Shown here one piece after another: positions 1-7,064 of a DNA stretch of 11,070 nt (its first letter is position 1; every line of letters starts with the position of its first letter). Made by a program: the position numbers and the translations under genes. The DNA comes from an uncultured Lachnospiraceae bacterium. Lineage in GTDB: Bacteria > Bacillota > Clostridia > Lachnospirales > Lachnospiraceae. The DNA lies in the NCBI GenBank assembly GCA_947174615.1, contig CAMWJQ010000086.1, positions 1 to 11,070 on the forward strand, written 5' to 3'. The notes beneath the pieces were generated by a model, which saw only the letters and a list, made by a program, of their open reading frames with translations, was not told the origin of the DNA and did no database searches.

Positions 1-130
1 AATACTTAATGTATCGCATAATTTCTCTTAGATTTGTCTGAAATTCATCAATTTCTTTGTCCGACAGACTTCTCGGCGTAATCAGATTTATGCGGTAATC
101 TGCAACATACTGAAGGACCGTCTTTATTTT
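1..130 (-). pseudogene. C-terminal remnant of an Rpn/YhgA-like nuclease (putative transposase family), running off the window
   Basis: On the minus strand a 43-codon open stretch begins just after an in-frame TGA (131-133). It encodes TVLQYVADYRINLITPRS followed by EIDEFQTNLREIMRYIKY. This matches, from memory of the family, the C-terminal part of Rpn/YhgA-like PD-(D/E)XK proteins (YxxDYxINLI, then a LREVMxYIKYSKD-type segment). The N-terminal nuclease part is absent from the adjacent sequence. An ATGAAAAATAAAGA at 121-134 in another frame could be the original start joined to the tail by an internal deletion. The reading continues beyond base 1, so the full extent is unknown. It marks the end of the glycan locus and probably came with a mobile or repeated gene family. 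Confidence 0.55.
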
Positions 131-182
131 TCATTTGTACGCTTAACTGCATCCGTAACAAAGCGCTGCTTTCTTTTGATAC

Positions 183-212
183 ATTATAGCATATCTCAGC
201 TAATGGTTGCAA
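183..212 (-). promoter_or_regulatory. Promoter-like element upstream of the Rpn-like remnant
   Basis: On the minus strand TTGCAA (207-212), an 18-base spacer and TATAAT (183-188), with TGC before the -10 (extended -10). It points toward the remnant at the window edge and is probably the promoter of the former intact gene, but this is inferred. Confidence 0.45.
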
Positions 213-403
213 TCAAACTTTAAAACCATACTGTTGCTAATAAAGTAATCTTTTTGATACAAATCATTATTGAACCGGGTAACACTTACCGCTTCCTTGA
301 AGTACTATTTGCATAATTTGTTTACAAATGCGTCTTGTGCCGTCCTCCACGACAGTCTGTTCAGACAAACACCCCACAAACAGCCTGTTGGGTATATTGA
401 TAC
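213..403. other. Gene-free stretch downstream of the GT39-like gene
   Basis: I see no supported gene on either strand. Just past the stop on the minus strand there is a small imperfect hairpin (372-392) and a GTCTG-AA-CAGAC palindrome, but no T tract, so no convincing terminator. Confidence 0.4.
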
Positions 404-1933
404 TTACCAATACGCCACCCCATACGCCCCAAACTGCACTGTCTGATACCCTGCTTTTGCATACCGTTCGAGATCCTGTTCAGAAATCAAAAAGATCTCT
501 CCATCCATCTCCTCTTCATCCCACACAAAGCAGTCAAAGCTTTCCGCATAAACCCACTTTGCCGGATAATTTTTCCACTTCACAGTGCTTCTGAACACCT
601 CAACAGGGCATTTTGCATAAAACAAAATCTGCGGATGCGCAATGCTGTCTGTCACATGGATGAGATCTATATCATTTACAGACCGCAGATCCAGCGCATA
701 TGCAAGCGCCTGCTCCAATCCCGCCTTCTGGATATCCTTGATCTCCTCCTGATATGCCGTAAAATAATACGCTTCAAAGATAACAAAGCTTATCAGATAC
801 AACAAGAGTAAAATTTTATTCAACCATTTTTTACGAAACTTCCAACACAGCCAGCAAATCCCCTTTGCTATCAAGATCAATACTGCGAGATTCATCACAT
901 TTGCTCTGTAAGCATTCATTGAGCGCATAGTTCCTGTCACTGCGCAGATCAGAATCCAAAACAGTAAAAAAATAGTATATCCAAATTTTTTGTTTTTGAG
1001 CGCGGAAAAAGTATCAGACAGACACCGCCAGCTACCCAGCAGCATAAATGGCGCCGAAAATAAATAGTACAATCCAAAATACGGTATTGTATTCATAAGA
1101 CTATAATCATTCTGTTTGATATAAATTCTCAATAAATCCCGTATATTCATTGCAATGTTGGAGAAGGTCAGTTCATCACTGCGAAACTCCACCAGTCTTG
1201 GTATGGAGAAGTACTGTGTTTTGATTTCAGGAAGGATTCCCTTGTTGACAGCTACGAACATCATGAGCGGAAGTGCTGTGAAACCAAGAGTACCGATCGC
1301 AATCCAGATGGTTTTCGTTACTTGGATCTTGTTATATTTGATACAATACAGTGCTGACAGTAACAGAAAAGCCGGTACAAAGATCCATGTCAACGCATAC
1401 GTATACAGCGATATGCCCCAAAACAGCGCTGCCAGGATAAAATATCTTTCTTTCTCCAGACCCAAAACACTGAAATACATCGCAAACAGAATAAAAGCCG
1501 GCGCAAGATTTGCGTCCAGCCCCCATCTGCTCATCATTATGTGCCACGGACAAACTGCCATCAAAAACGCCGCCCAAAGAGCCATCTGCGGACTTGATAT
1601 CTTTTTGAGAAGCAGATACAGTACCAAGACAGACAGCACACCCAGAATCATCTGCGGCAGTCTGACCATTGTCAGACTCAGTCCGCCAAGCTTGATAAAC
1701 GGCATCATCAGCAGGGATTCCAAAACGCTCATTCCACTCCCCCACACAGTGAGATAGACCGGATTATGATATCCCCACGAATCCATGCCATCATGCAGTA
1801 TGGCAAACGCCTCATATCCTGCATATGCTTCATCGGCGTGGATTCCCACTGGATACACACCGATTCCGATTAAACGGCTTGCCACTGCGATTATCATAAT
1901 CAAAAGGATTTTTATTCTGTATTTCGTATGCAT
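404..1933 (-). CDS. GT39/PMT-like (ArnT-type) integral membrane glycosyltransferase
   Basis: A 509-residue polytopic protein of the GT-C fold. The first outer loop carries GIHADEAYAGYEA (30-42), where D34-E35 is the expected catalytic acidic pair. GYHNPVYLTVWGSG (54-67) follows, then the family's MVRLPQMILG (89-98). CPWHIMMSRWGLDANLAP (128-145) matches the conserved second block. The C-terminal ~110 residues after the last helix are soluble. Such enzymes transfer a sugar from a polyprenyl-phosphate donor to protein, lipid or glycan on the outer side of the membrane; donor and acceptor here are unknown. ATG 1933 has GAGGAG about ten bases upstream. It stands after a strong terminator, so it depends either on read-through or on a weak promoter in 1934-2014 (a TTTTCA/TATTAC pair with 16-base spacing is the best I see). 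Three GT-C-like genes in a row suggest several decorations of one polymer. Confidence 0.82.
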   Translation of the reverse strand: MHTKYRIKILLIMIIAVASRLIGIGVYPVGIHADEAYAGYEAFAILHDGMDSWGYHNPVYLTVWGSGMSVLESLLMMPFIKLGGLSLTMVRLPQMILGVLSVLVLYLLLKKISSPQMALWAAFLMAVCPWHIMMSRWGLDANLAPAFILFAMYFSVLGLEKERYFILAALFWGISLYTYALTWIFVPAFLLLSALYCIKYNKIQVTKTIWIAIGTLGFTALPLMMFVAVNKGILPEIKTQYFSIPRLVEFRSDELTFSNIAMNIRDLLRIYIKQNDYSLMNTIPYFGLYYLFSAPFMLLGSWRCLSDTFSALKNKKFGYTIFLLFWILICAVTGTMRSMNAYRANVMNLAVLILIAKGICWLCWKFRKKWLNKILLLLYLISFVIFEAYYFTAYQEEIKDIQKAGLEQALAYALDLRSVNDIDLIHVTDSIAHPQILFYAKCPVEVFRSTVKWKNYPAKWVYAESFDCFVWDEEEMDGEIFLISEQDLERYAKAGYQTVQFGAYGVAYW

Positions 1934-2014
1934 TTCAATGATACTCCTCGGCTTTACTTTTCTTTTATTGAAAGTAATATGCCCGATGCTGTACCTGAAA
2001 ATGTATGATTCATC
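1934..2014. other. Leader between terminator and GT39-like gene
   Basis: About 80 bases with no gene. On the minus strand it has a weak promoter-like pair (TTTTCA, 16 bases, TATTAC) and a 7-base inverted repeat (TTACTTT with AAAGTAA) just before the ribosome site. Neither is strong; if the terminator is efficient, some promoter should be here. Confidence 0.3.
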
Positions 2015-2056
2015 AAAAAAGGTGCACTGCCTGATTCGAAATTCAGACGCTGCACC
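2015..2056 (-). terminator. Rho-independent terminator after the GtrII-like gene
   Basis: On the minus strand GGTGCA pairs with TGCACC. A 2-base internal mismatch follows, then a second 6-base stem (GTCTGA with TCAGGC, one G-T pair), with an 8-base loop. The stem runs straight into TTTTTT. Placed 29 bases past the stop, it separates the GtrII-like gene from the next glycosyltransferase gene. Confidence 0.8.
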
Positions 2057-2084
2057 CTGCCATCAGTGTAAGGACTTCTCCTTC

Positions 2085-3620
2085 TCACTCCGCAAATTTC
2101 ACTACAACGACATCCTCCACTATTTTGATAGAGCCTGCCGCCGGATATACTGGCATTTGCATGATTTCCCTATTGGTCAGATCTGCCTCTACAAACTCCG
2201 TGTCAAAACCGCAGTAATATCTGATAAAATACTCGATACTGTACGCCTGTGCCAGCACGGTATCACGCCCGCTCATCTCAAACACCTCCATCACCTGATT
2301 TCTGTACAGACTCTGATCTTCGATCTTTCCGGAACCAATCAATGCGGTTTTCATTCCTGGCTCGTATCCGTCCAGCGTTTTTATCTGCGTAATCACGGTT
2401 CCATAATATCCCGACGCCTGTTCATAGCCCAGATACAGACTGAGATACTGCGCATTGGCGAAATGACAGTAACTTAGGATTCCGGCTGCCAGCACTAGCA
2501 TCGCACTCCATTCTGCCCACAGCGCACATCTCCTCCCCCGCTCTGACACAGTATTTTGTTTATAACGATCTAAAAGGCAGACTGGCAGAATCAGCAGACA
2601 TACATACGCATAGCGCATCAGCGAATACACCTCTTGAATGACGATGTAAATGCTGTTCACTGCAATGACAAATGCCACTGCCAGCACTGCAAATCCTACA
2701 GCCTTCAAATACTGATGCTCTTTTAAAAACTGTCGGAGAAACAACAACAGCAACAGACCCGACAGAATAAACAGAAACAGATACATCCCTTTGGTGACAG
2801 CATTGTAGCTCAGCTCCAGGTCATTATTGTACATAATTCCGAAAAAATCGCGAAAAATCCTGCGAATAAAACCATCCTGTACCGTGCCGGCACCTCTGTA
2901 TTGTGAAAGTTTCTGTTTGGTGACAATCAATGAGAGCTGTGTAATAATAATATAAAGCACACTGCCCGACAGCAGCTGACTGAAATAATAGACCGCATTT
3001 TTTATGATTTTTTTACAATCTTTTTCACGTTCTACAGCCATCATTATTACAATCACACAGATTGATGCCGCAAAAGGCATATATGCCTGATATATCCCCA
3101 TAGAACATGCAAGCAGCAAGGAACCAGCCGCAAACCAGAGTTTCCCTTTTCTTTTCACGATACACCAGACAGCGCAGACCGCCAAAAACAGCGCAATTGC
3201 GTAGTACGGCGCCGTAAACATAAAGAAAAACGTAGCTGTCCAGCTTGGATATACCGCCATTGCTGCGCCGATTACAATATTGCCCGCAGTGCTTTTTACG
3301 CCTAGCACATCCGCTGTAAGCCCTGCCGACAACGCGATAAACATCAGCGTAATCAGTCCGTTCACCCAAGGCAGGCTATATACAAAGTCCAAGTGATATG
3401 CAGCCGCAGCCAAAAACCACAAAAACCACCTTCCAAGCCGAAATGTTGCCCCAAATCCGTTGATTCCCATATCATCATAATTCGGAAGCTTATTCATAAA
3501 CATATACAAATGTGCCGCTATGCCAAAAAGAACTGCCGCAAGAAACGCTGTTTTGAATAGCTTGGATAATCTGGCATAAACTCCCTGCACTGTTTCATCT
3601 ATAGATTGCACTGTTTTCAA
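2085..3620 (-). CDS. GtrII-like membrane glucosyltransferase-domain protein
   Basis: A 511-residue polytopic membrane protein matching the general pattern of the GtrII-type glucosyltransferase family (serotype-converting enzymes that move glucose from undecaprenyl-phosphate to exported O-antigen-like glycan). The first outer loop shows KLPNYDDMG (44-52) with the paired acidic residues D49-D50, then FRLGRWFL (60-67). GIYQAYMPFA (175-184) is also typical of the family. The short hydrophilic C-terminus ends VVVVKFAE. The start is TTG at 3620, supported by AAAGGAG eight bases upstream; the GTG three codons later is a poorer fit. No GtrA flippase or GtrB synthase is in the window, so the lipid-linked sugar must come from elsewhere. 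It is the last gene of unit B, with a terminator about 30 bases beyond the stop. Sugar specificity is not shown by the sequence. Confidence 0.8.
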   Translation of the reverse strand: MKTVQSIDETVQGVYARLSKLFKTAFLAAVLFGIAAHLYMFMNKLPNYDDMGINGFGATFRLGRWFLWFLAAAAYHLDFVYSLPWVNGLITLMFIALSAGLTADVLGVKSTAGNIVIGAAMAVYPSWTATFFFMFTAPYYAIALFLAVCAVWCIVKRKGKLWFAAGSLLLACSMGIYQAYMPFAASICVIVIMMAVEREKDCKKIIKNAVYYFSQLLSGSVLYIIITQLSLIVTKQKLSQYRGAGTVQDGFIRRIFRDFFGIMYNNDLELSYNAVTKGMYLFLFILSGLLLLLFLRQFLKEHQYLKAVGFAVLAVAFVIAVNSIYIVIQEVYSLMRYAYVCLLILPVCLLDRYKQNTVSERGRRCALWAEWSAMLVLAAGILSYCHFANAQYLSLYLGYEQASGYYGTVITQIKTLDGYEPGMKTALIGSGKIEDQSLYRNQVMEVFEMSGRDTVLAQAYSIEYFIRYYCGFDTEFVEADLTNREIMQMPVYPAAGSIKIVEDVVVVKFAE

Positions 3621-3654
3621 AAGTCTGGCTCCTTTCTATCATTCAATAGTTTCG

Positions 3655-5352
3655 TCAACGTAGCGGTTCAGCATGTTCTATCTGAAACACTGTTCCCACG
3701 ATATATCCATCTGCCTCATAATAATTCAAATCAAAATCATCCATATTTCCTGCAATATACTCCTTTTCATCCGCCTTGAATAAATAGATACAGGAATCAT
3801 TCAAATGCTGCATACTTTGTCTGGTCGTCTCATTCACATTGACTGCTCTGGCAAAATAGTAATTATTCATCGTCCAGCCATTGTCATAAGCATACTTTGC
3901 AAAATCCATGATCGGACCATAGTCGAGGTTGTGGGATACCCACACGATATGTTCGATAGCTTCCCTGTCTGCAAGCGCCTCCCAAATCGCACTTTTAAGA
4001 GGTGTGTCGTATGCACGTTCATACGCAAACGCCTGCCGCTGCATCGCCAGCTTATTTCCGATATCAAAGATCTGCAAAAAGATACACACTGCAAACAATA
4101 TCTCGGCAGCATGTTTTCCCTTGCCAAAAGCTTTCCAGAATCTGTCATAGCAGACAATCGAACCGATATCAATCAGATAATATACTGGCCAGATGACTCT
4201 TCCAGAAGCCCTAAAGATACTCCAGTAACGTGTTATTGTACTGCTATCCGTCAGAACAAACAACAATCTGTTCCCAAAACTCACCTGCGGCGAAGCTGCA
4301 AATACAGTCAGTCCCAGCATCATAACTGCACAGATTCCTATATAGATCAGCTTATCCCTGCTAAAACGCCTTCTTTTTAAGCAAATTTCAGCCAATACCC
4401 AAACGGTATACGCCAATGCAAACACCAAAAACAGATATATCCCTATCCCTAGATACGCAAATCCTTCATACTGCCCTTCATGATACATTTCCAGACTTGG
4501 CAGCCATCTCGAATATCCCTTTGCATTCCAAAAGCTATTCAGGTTAAATCCATACAAACCCAATCCATCCGCGTCTGCTGTCACCTTGGTAGAGAATCCT
4601 CCCAGCACATAGATCATGCCCCCTGCTCCAGCCAAAAAAGCCCCCACAGGAACGATATACCGAATATGGAATTTTCTTTCACGAAACACACTGGCAGCAG
4701 CAAAACCGATAGCAAACATCCCACACATAGGCAGATAATACATATGTACTGCTCCGACCAATCCGCCCATAATGCTCCAGCAAATCAACGTTTTCCTGCA
4801 CTCCTGATAAATATGCTTGTGCCTGATAAAGAAATAAACCGACAGCAAAACCATCCAATGTGCCCCCAGTGATGTATGGCGAAACATCTTTTCAATTACA
4901 ACAGGTGACAGTACGAATAAAATACTTCCGGCAAGGGCACAAAATCTGTCGATGTGAAGTTCTGTCAAAATCATGCAGGCAAGCACTCCCTGTAACATGA
5001 AGCTGATCAATCCCCACCAGCCAAAATACTGAAAAGTGTGCGGCAGCATCGGAGAGATGAGCTTAAAAGGCACTGCAAACAGCGGTATGGAATCTGTGAA
5101 GATGATTGACGTTTGATTCGGATACGCCAGTCGATCTGTCAATCCAATCGGAAAAGTCCATTTCCCCATACGATAAAAGCTCCAGCCCAGATAATGCTGT
5201 GTCAGATCGCCACGTCCCAGAAGCCACTCATCATATATTGGATTTAATACCCATATACCGTATACAGCAATAAATGCAGACGCACCAATGAGCGCCGCGA
5301 TACAGTATGTTATCCTTTGTTTTTCTGTCAAAATATCTCTAAATTTATCCAT
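3655..5352 (-). CDS. DUF6311-like polytopic membrane protein, putative GT-C-type glycosyltransferase
   Basis: A 565-residue membrane protein with about ten hydrophobic segments and a soluble C-terminal tail of roughly 130 residues. It resembles the DUF6311 family. The conserved-looking loop after the first helix has NPIYDEWLLGRGDL (37-50) and QHYLGWSFYRMGKW (52-65), then AYPNQTSIIFTDSIP (76-90). Acidic residues in such an outer loop are typical of GT-C enzymes, which take sugars from polyprenyl-phosphate carriers outside the membrane; activity here is inference. I placed the start at ATG 5352, preceded by AGAGGT at good spacing and 19 bases after the MBOAT stop. An upstream ATG at 5427 lies inside the MBOAT coding end and adds 25 unhelpful residues. 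The 34-base gap to the next gene holds that gene's ribosome site, so the two are co-transcribed. Sugar and acceptor cannot be told. Confidence 0.8.
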   Translation of the reverse strand: MDKFRDILTEKQRITYCIAALIGASAFIAVYGIWVLNPIYDEWLLGRGDLTQHYLGWSFYRMGKWTFPIGLTDRLAYPNQTSIIFTDSIPLFAVPFKLISPMLPHTFQYFGWWGLISFMLQGVLACMILTELHIDRFCALAGSILFVLSPVVIEKMFRHTSLGAHWMVLLSVYFFIRHKHIYQECRKTLICWSIMGGLVGAVHMYYLPMCGMFAIGFAAASVFRERKFHIRYIVPVGAFLAGAGGMIYVLGGFSTKVTADADGLGLYGFNLNSFWNAKGYSRWLPSLEMYHEGQYEGFAYLGIGIYLFLVFALAYTVWVLAEICLKRRRFSRDKLIYIGICAVMMLGLTVFAASPQVSFGNRLLFVLTDSSTITRYWSIFRASGRVIWPVYYLIDIGSIVCYDRFWKAFGKGKHAAEILFAVCIFLQIFDIGNKLAMQRQAFAYERAYDTPLKSAIWEALADREAIEHIVWVSHNLDYGPIMDFAKYAYDNGWTMNNYYFARAVNVNETTRQSMQHLNDSCIYLFKADEKEYIAGNMDDFDLNYYEADGYIVGTVFQIEHAEPLR

Positions 5353-5371
5353 TCTGTACCTCTGTGGTTCA

Positions 5372-6839
5372 CTAAAACTGTAAATATAAAAATGCCATCG
5401 AACGGTTCTCTGCGCCCCATATGCCAAAGATCAACATGCCAAGTATCGCTGCATAATAGACCAGCCATCGAAACCAAAGCTTTTTTCCAATTATGCTCTG
5501 CCTTAAATCAATCTTTTTACAGCTTACAAAATCTGCAAAAAAGAGAAACAAAACAGAGATCAACAAAATCAAAAAATCTGCCTTTCCCAACCCGGGCTGA
5601 TAAATGGACAAATCCCAAAGAATCGACCAATTATGTACCGTAAACATGCTGACAATCATATCACAGGCAGTCTGTAGATTGTCTGCCCTGAAAAAAATCC
5701 ATGCAAAATCCACAAGACAGAATGTAATCAGGATTCGAAACCACTTAGGAAGCTGCTTCGTCCTGCCATTAAACACCTGTTCCATCCAATCTCCCAAAAT
5801 CAAATACAGGCTATGAAGCAATCCCCATACTATATAGGAAGCTTCCGCTCCATGCCACAGTCCGCCTGCCAGAAATACCATGATCACATTTCTGTACTGA
5901 CAGATCTTCCCTTTCCTGTTACTGCCTAATGAAATATAGAGATAATCGCGAAACCATGTTGAAAGCGAAATGTGCCACCGACGCCAGAACTCTCCAATAG
6001 ATGCAGAAAAATACGGTGCAGAAAAATTATCCGTCAGCCGAAATCCCATCACCTCTGCTGCCCCTTTTGCAATCAAAGCATACCCCGCAAGGTCACTATA
6101 GATCTGAACGGCAAACAAAACTGCTGCGAGAATCACAAAAACACCCTCATACTGCGACGGCATATCGAATACGGCGTTCACAAAAATTGCCGCGCGGTCT
6201 GCAATCATGAGTTTCAGAAAATATCCCCACAACATTCGCAAAAGCCCGTTCCTCATCGCATCAAAGTCAAACGTATGCTCCTCGTCAATCTGCTGCATCA
6301 GACTATTCGCGCGCTCAATCGGACCAGCTGTCAGCTGTGGAAAAAACGACAAAAATAATGCGTACTTCCAAAAACTGTGTTCTGCCGGAACTTCACGCCT
6401 GTATACATCTATGAGATAACTGATCGAATGAAAAATATAAAAAGAAATACCGATCGGTAATAATAAGTTGTACTTTGGAATTGAAATAGAGAGACCGAAC
6501 TGGTCAATAATCGAATTGAGTACCTGAATTGAAAAATCAATATATTTGAATAGAAACAAAACACCCAGATTTAATACAACGCCAAAAGTTACTATGATCT
6601 TTGATATTAAATCAGATGTACAAAATACCCCCCCCCGAGTATTTTTCTACCCACAAACCACCTACATATGTCACAACTGTTACAGACAATAACAGCAGTA
6701 CAGCTCTTACATCCCAGCACATATAAAAGAAATAACTGGCTGCCAGCAGCCATAACATTTGTTTTTTCTTTGGAAATAAAAAGTAAATAACAACCACTAT
6801 TGGAAAAAACAATAAAAAGCTGTATGAGTTAAAGAACAC
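5372..6839 (-). CDS. MBOAT-family (AlgI-like) O-acyltransferase, frameshifted at a G9 tract: likely phase-variable, OFF
   Basis: An integral membrane O-acyltransferase that would acylate (probably acetylate) a surface glycan. The gene is in two frames: GTG 6839 to the tract at 6628-6636, then the frame that stays open to TAG at 5372. Removing one G gives a continuous 488-residue protein, the normal AlgI-type length. The N-terminal part has NSYSF, LFPKK and LAASYFFYM, as in other members. The join would read YSGGVFCTSDLI, then NLGVLFLFKY. The C-terminal part has FFPQLTAGPIER, NFSAPYFSASIGEFWRRWH and GGLWHGAEASYIVWGLLH, whose His (residue 329 when restored) is the catalytic histidine of the family. 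It ends LYLQF as relatives do. No other damage is seen, which argues for a reversible switch over decay; a sequencing error in the homopolymer is the main alternative. Acyl donor and glycan are unknown. It is the first gene of unit B, 19 bases before the DUF6311-like gene. Confidence 0.92.
6612..6839 (-). CDS. Truncated 75-residue product of the MBOAT gene in the G9 (OFF) state
   Basis: This is what the sequence as given would encode from the GTG at 6839: the first ~67 MBOAT residues (two hydrophobic segments), then SGGGILYI from the tract and a TGA at 6612-6614. It lacks the catalytic region, so it should be inactive as an acyltransferase. The remainder of the gene is open only in another frame (5372-6559 from a TTG without a ribosome site), which is unlikely to be made efficiently. 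Confidence 0.85.
   Translation of the reverse strand: MFFNSYSFLLFFPIVVVIYFLFPKKKQMLWLLAASYFFYMCWDVRAVLLLLSVTVVTYVGGLWVEKYSGGGILYI
6628..6636 (-). repeat. Poly-G tract (G9 on coding strand), candidate slipped-strand switch
   Basis: Nine consecutive C on the plus strand, nine G in the coding sense, at codons 69-71 of the MBOAT gene. It is the longest G/C run in the window. Eight or eleven G leave the gene in frame; seven or ten G, like nine, end in an early stop. Tracts of this kind change length during replication and switch surface-modifying genes in several bacteria (established for genera such as Campylobacter and Neisseria); the switch here is inferred. Confidence 0.8.
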
Positions 6840-6844
6840 GTTTA

Positions 6845-6853
6845 CACCTCCTT
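6845..6853 (-). promoter_or_regulatory. Strong ribosome binding site deciding the GTG start of the MBOAT gene
   Basis: Minus strand AAGGAGGTG, a near-complete anti-16S match, lies 5-8 bases before the GTG at 6839. It shows that translation of the acyltransferase begins here and not at the later in-frame TTG at 6559, which has no comparable site. It is important for reading the two open frames as one interrupted gene. Confidence 0.85.
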
Positions 6854-6874
6854 AACATTTCAAGTAATGCTATT

Positions 6875-6883
6875 ATTATATCA
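6875..6883 (-). promoter_or_regulatory. Extended -10 promoter for the MBOAT operon
   Basis: On the minus strand this reads TGATATAAT: a perfect TATAAT with the TGn extension. The -35 position 17 bases upstream (TAGAAT, 6898-6903) is a poor match, as is common with extended -10 promoters. Transcription would start near 6868, giving a leader of about 30 bases. It lies between the unit A terminator and the MBOAT start, so unit B is probably transcribed independently. Confidence 0.6.
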
Positions 6884-6936
6884 TAAATATATTCATTATT
6901 CTATCTATTTTTCCATTTTCTTCCATTTTCCTTTTT

Positions 6937-6984
6937 TATAAAAACCTGATGCAGTATCATATTCCATACAATTGCATCAGGTTT
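6937..6984 (-). terminator. Rho-independent terminator after the sulfatase-like gene
   Basis: A perfect 12-base inverted repeat (6942-6953 with 6973-6984, AAACCTGATGCA and its complement) encloses a 19-base loop. On the minus strand the last stem bases run into TTTTT followed by ATAAAA. The loop can add a short GTAT/ATAC pairing. It sits about 80 bases past the stop of the sulfatase-like gene and just before the next promoter, which fits the end of unit A. In the plus direction there is no T tract, so it acts on the minus strand. Confidence 0.75.
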
Positions 6985-7064
6985 CGTATTCAAACATCTT
7001 TATATTGTAATTCTATCAATCATCCCTGCGCCATCAACAAGAACGCTTTCAGATCGACTTCAAA

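Noticed and set aside
200..304. Minus-strand open stretch of about 34 codons with protein-like composition, ending in TAG.
   Set aside because: No start codon with a ribosome site, a stop immediately upstream, and no family recognised; could be chance or an old gene end.
372..392. Small hairpin just after the GT39-like stop as a terminator.
   Set aside because: Stem is imperfect with a bulge and the following sequence is not T-rich.
328..594. Plus-strand open frames throughout, such as 328-594, 1155-1757, 1785-2477 and 3805-4380.
   Set aside because: They lie opposite well-supported minus-strand genes, have no recognisable motifs or good ribosome sites, and are low-complexity translations of the antisense strand.
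5353..5427. Longer N-terminus for the DUF6311-like protein from ATG 5427.
   Set aside because: It overlaps the MBOAT end by 56 bases and has no better ribosome site; ATG 5352 has AGAGGT at proper spacing.
6612..6636. Programmed -1 ribosomal frameshifting at the G9 tract to make full-length MBOAT.
   Set aside because: A -1 shift leads to another early stop (same as G10); only a +1 shift or loss of one G restores the frame, so a length change or RNA polymerase slippage is the better explanation.
6911..6930. Tandem copy of TTCCATTTTC (two units).
   Set aside because: Only two 10-base units in a T-rich spacer; no sign of function or a longer array.
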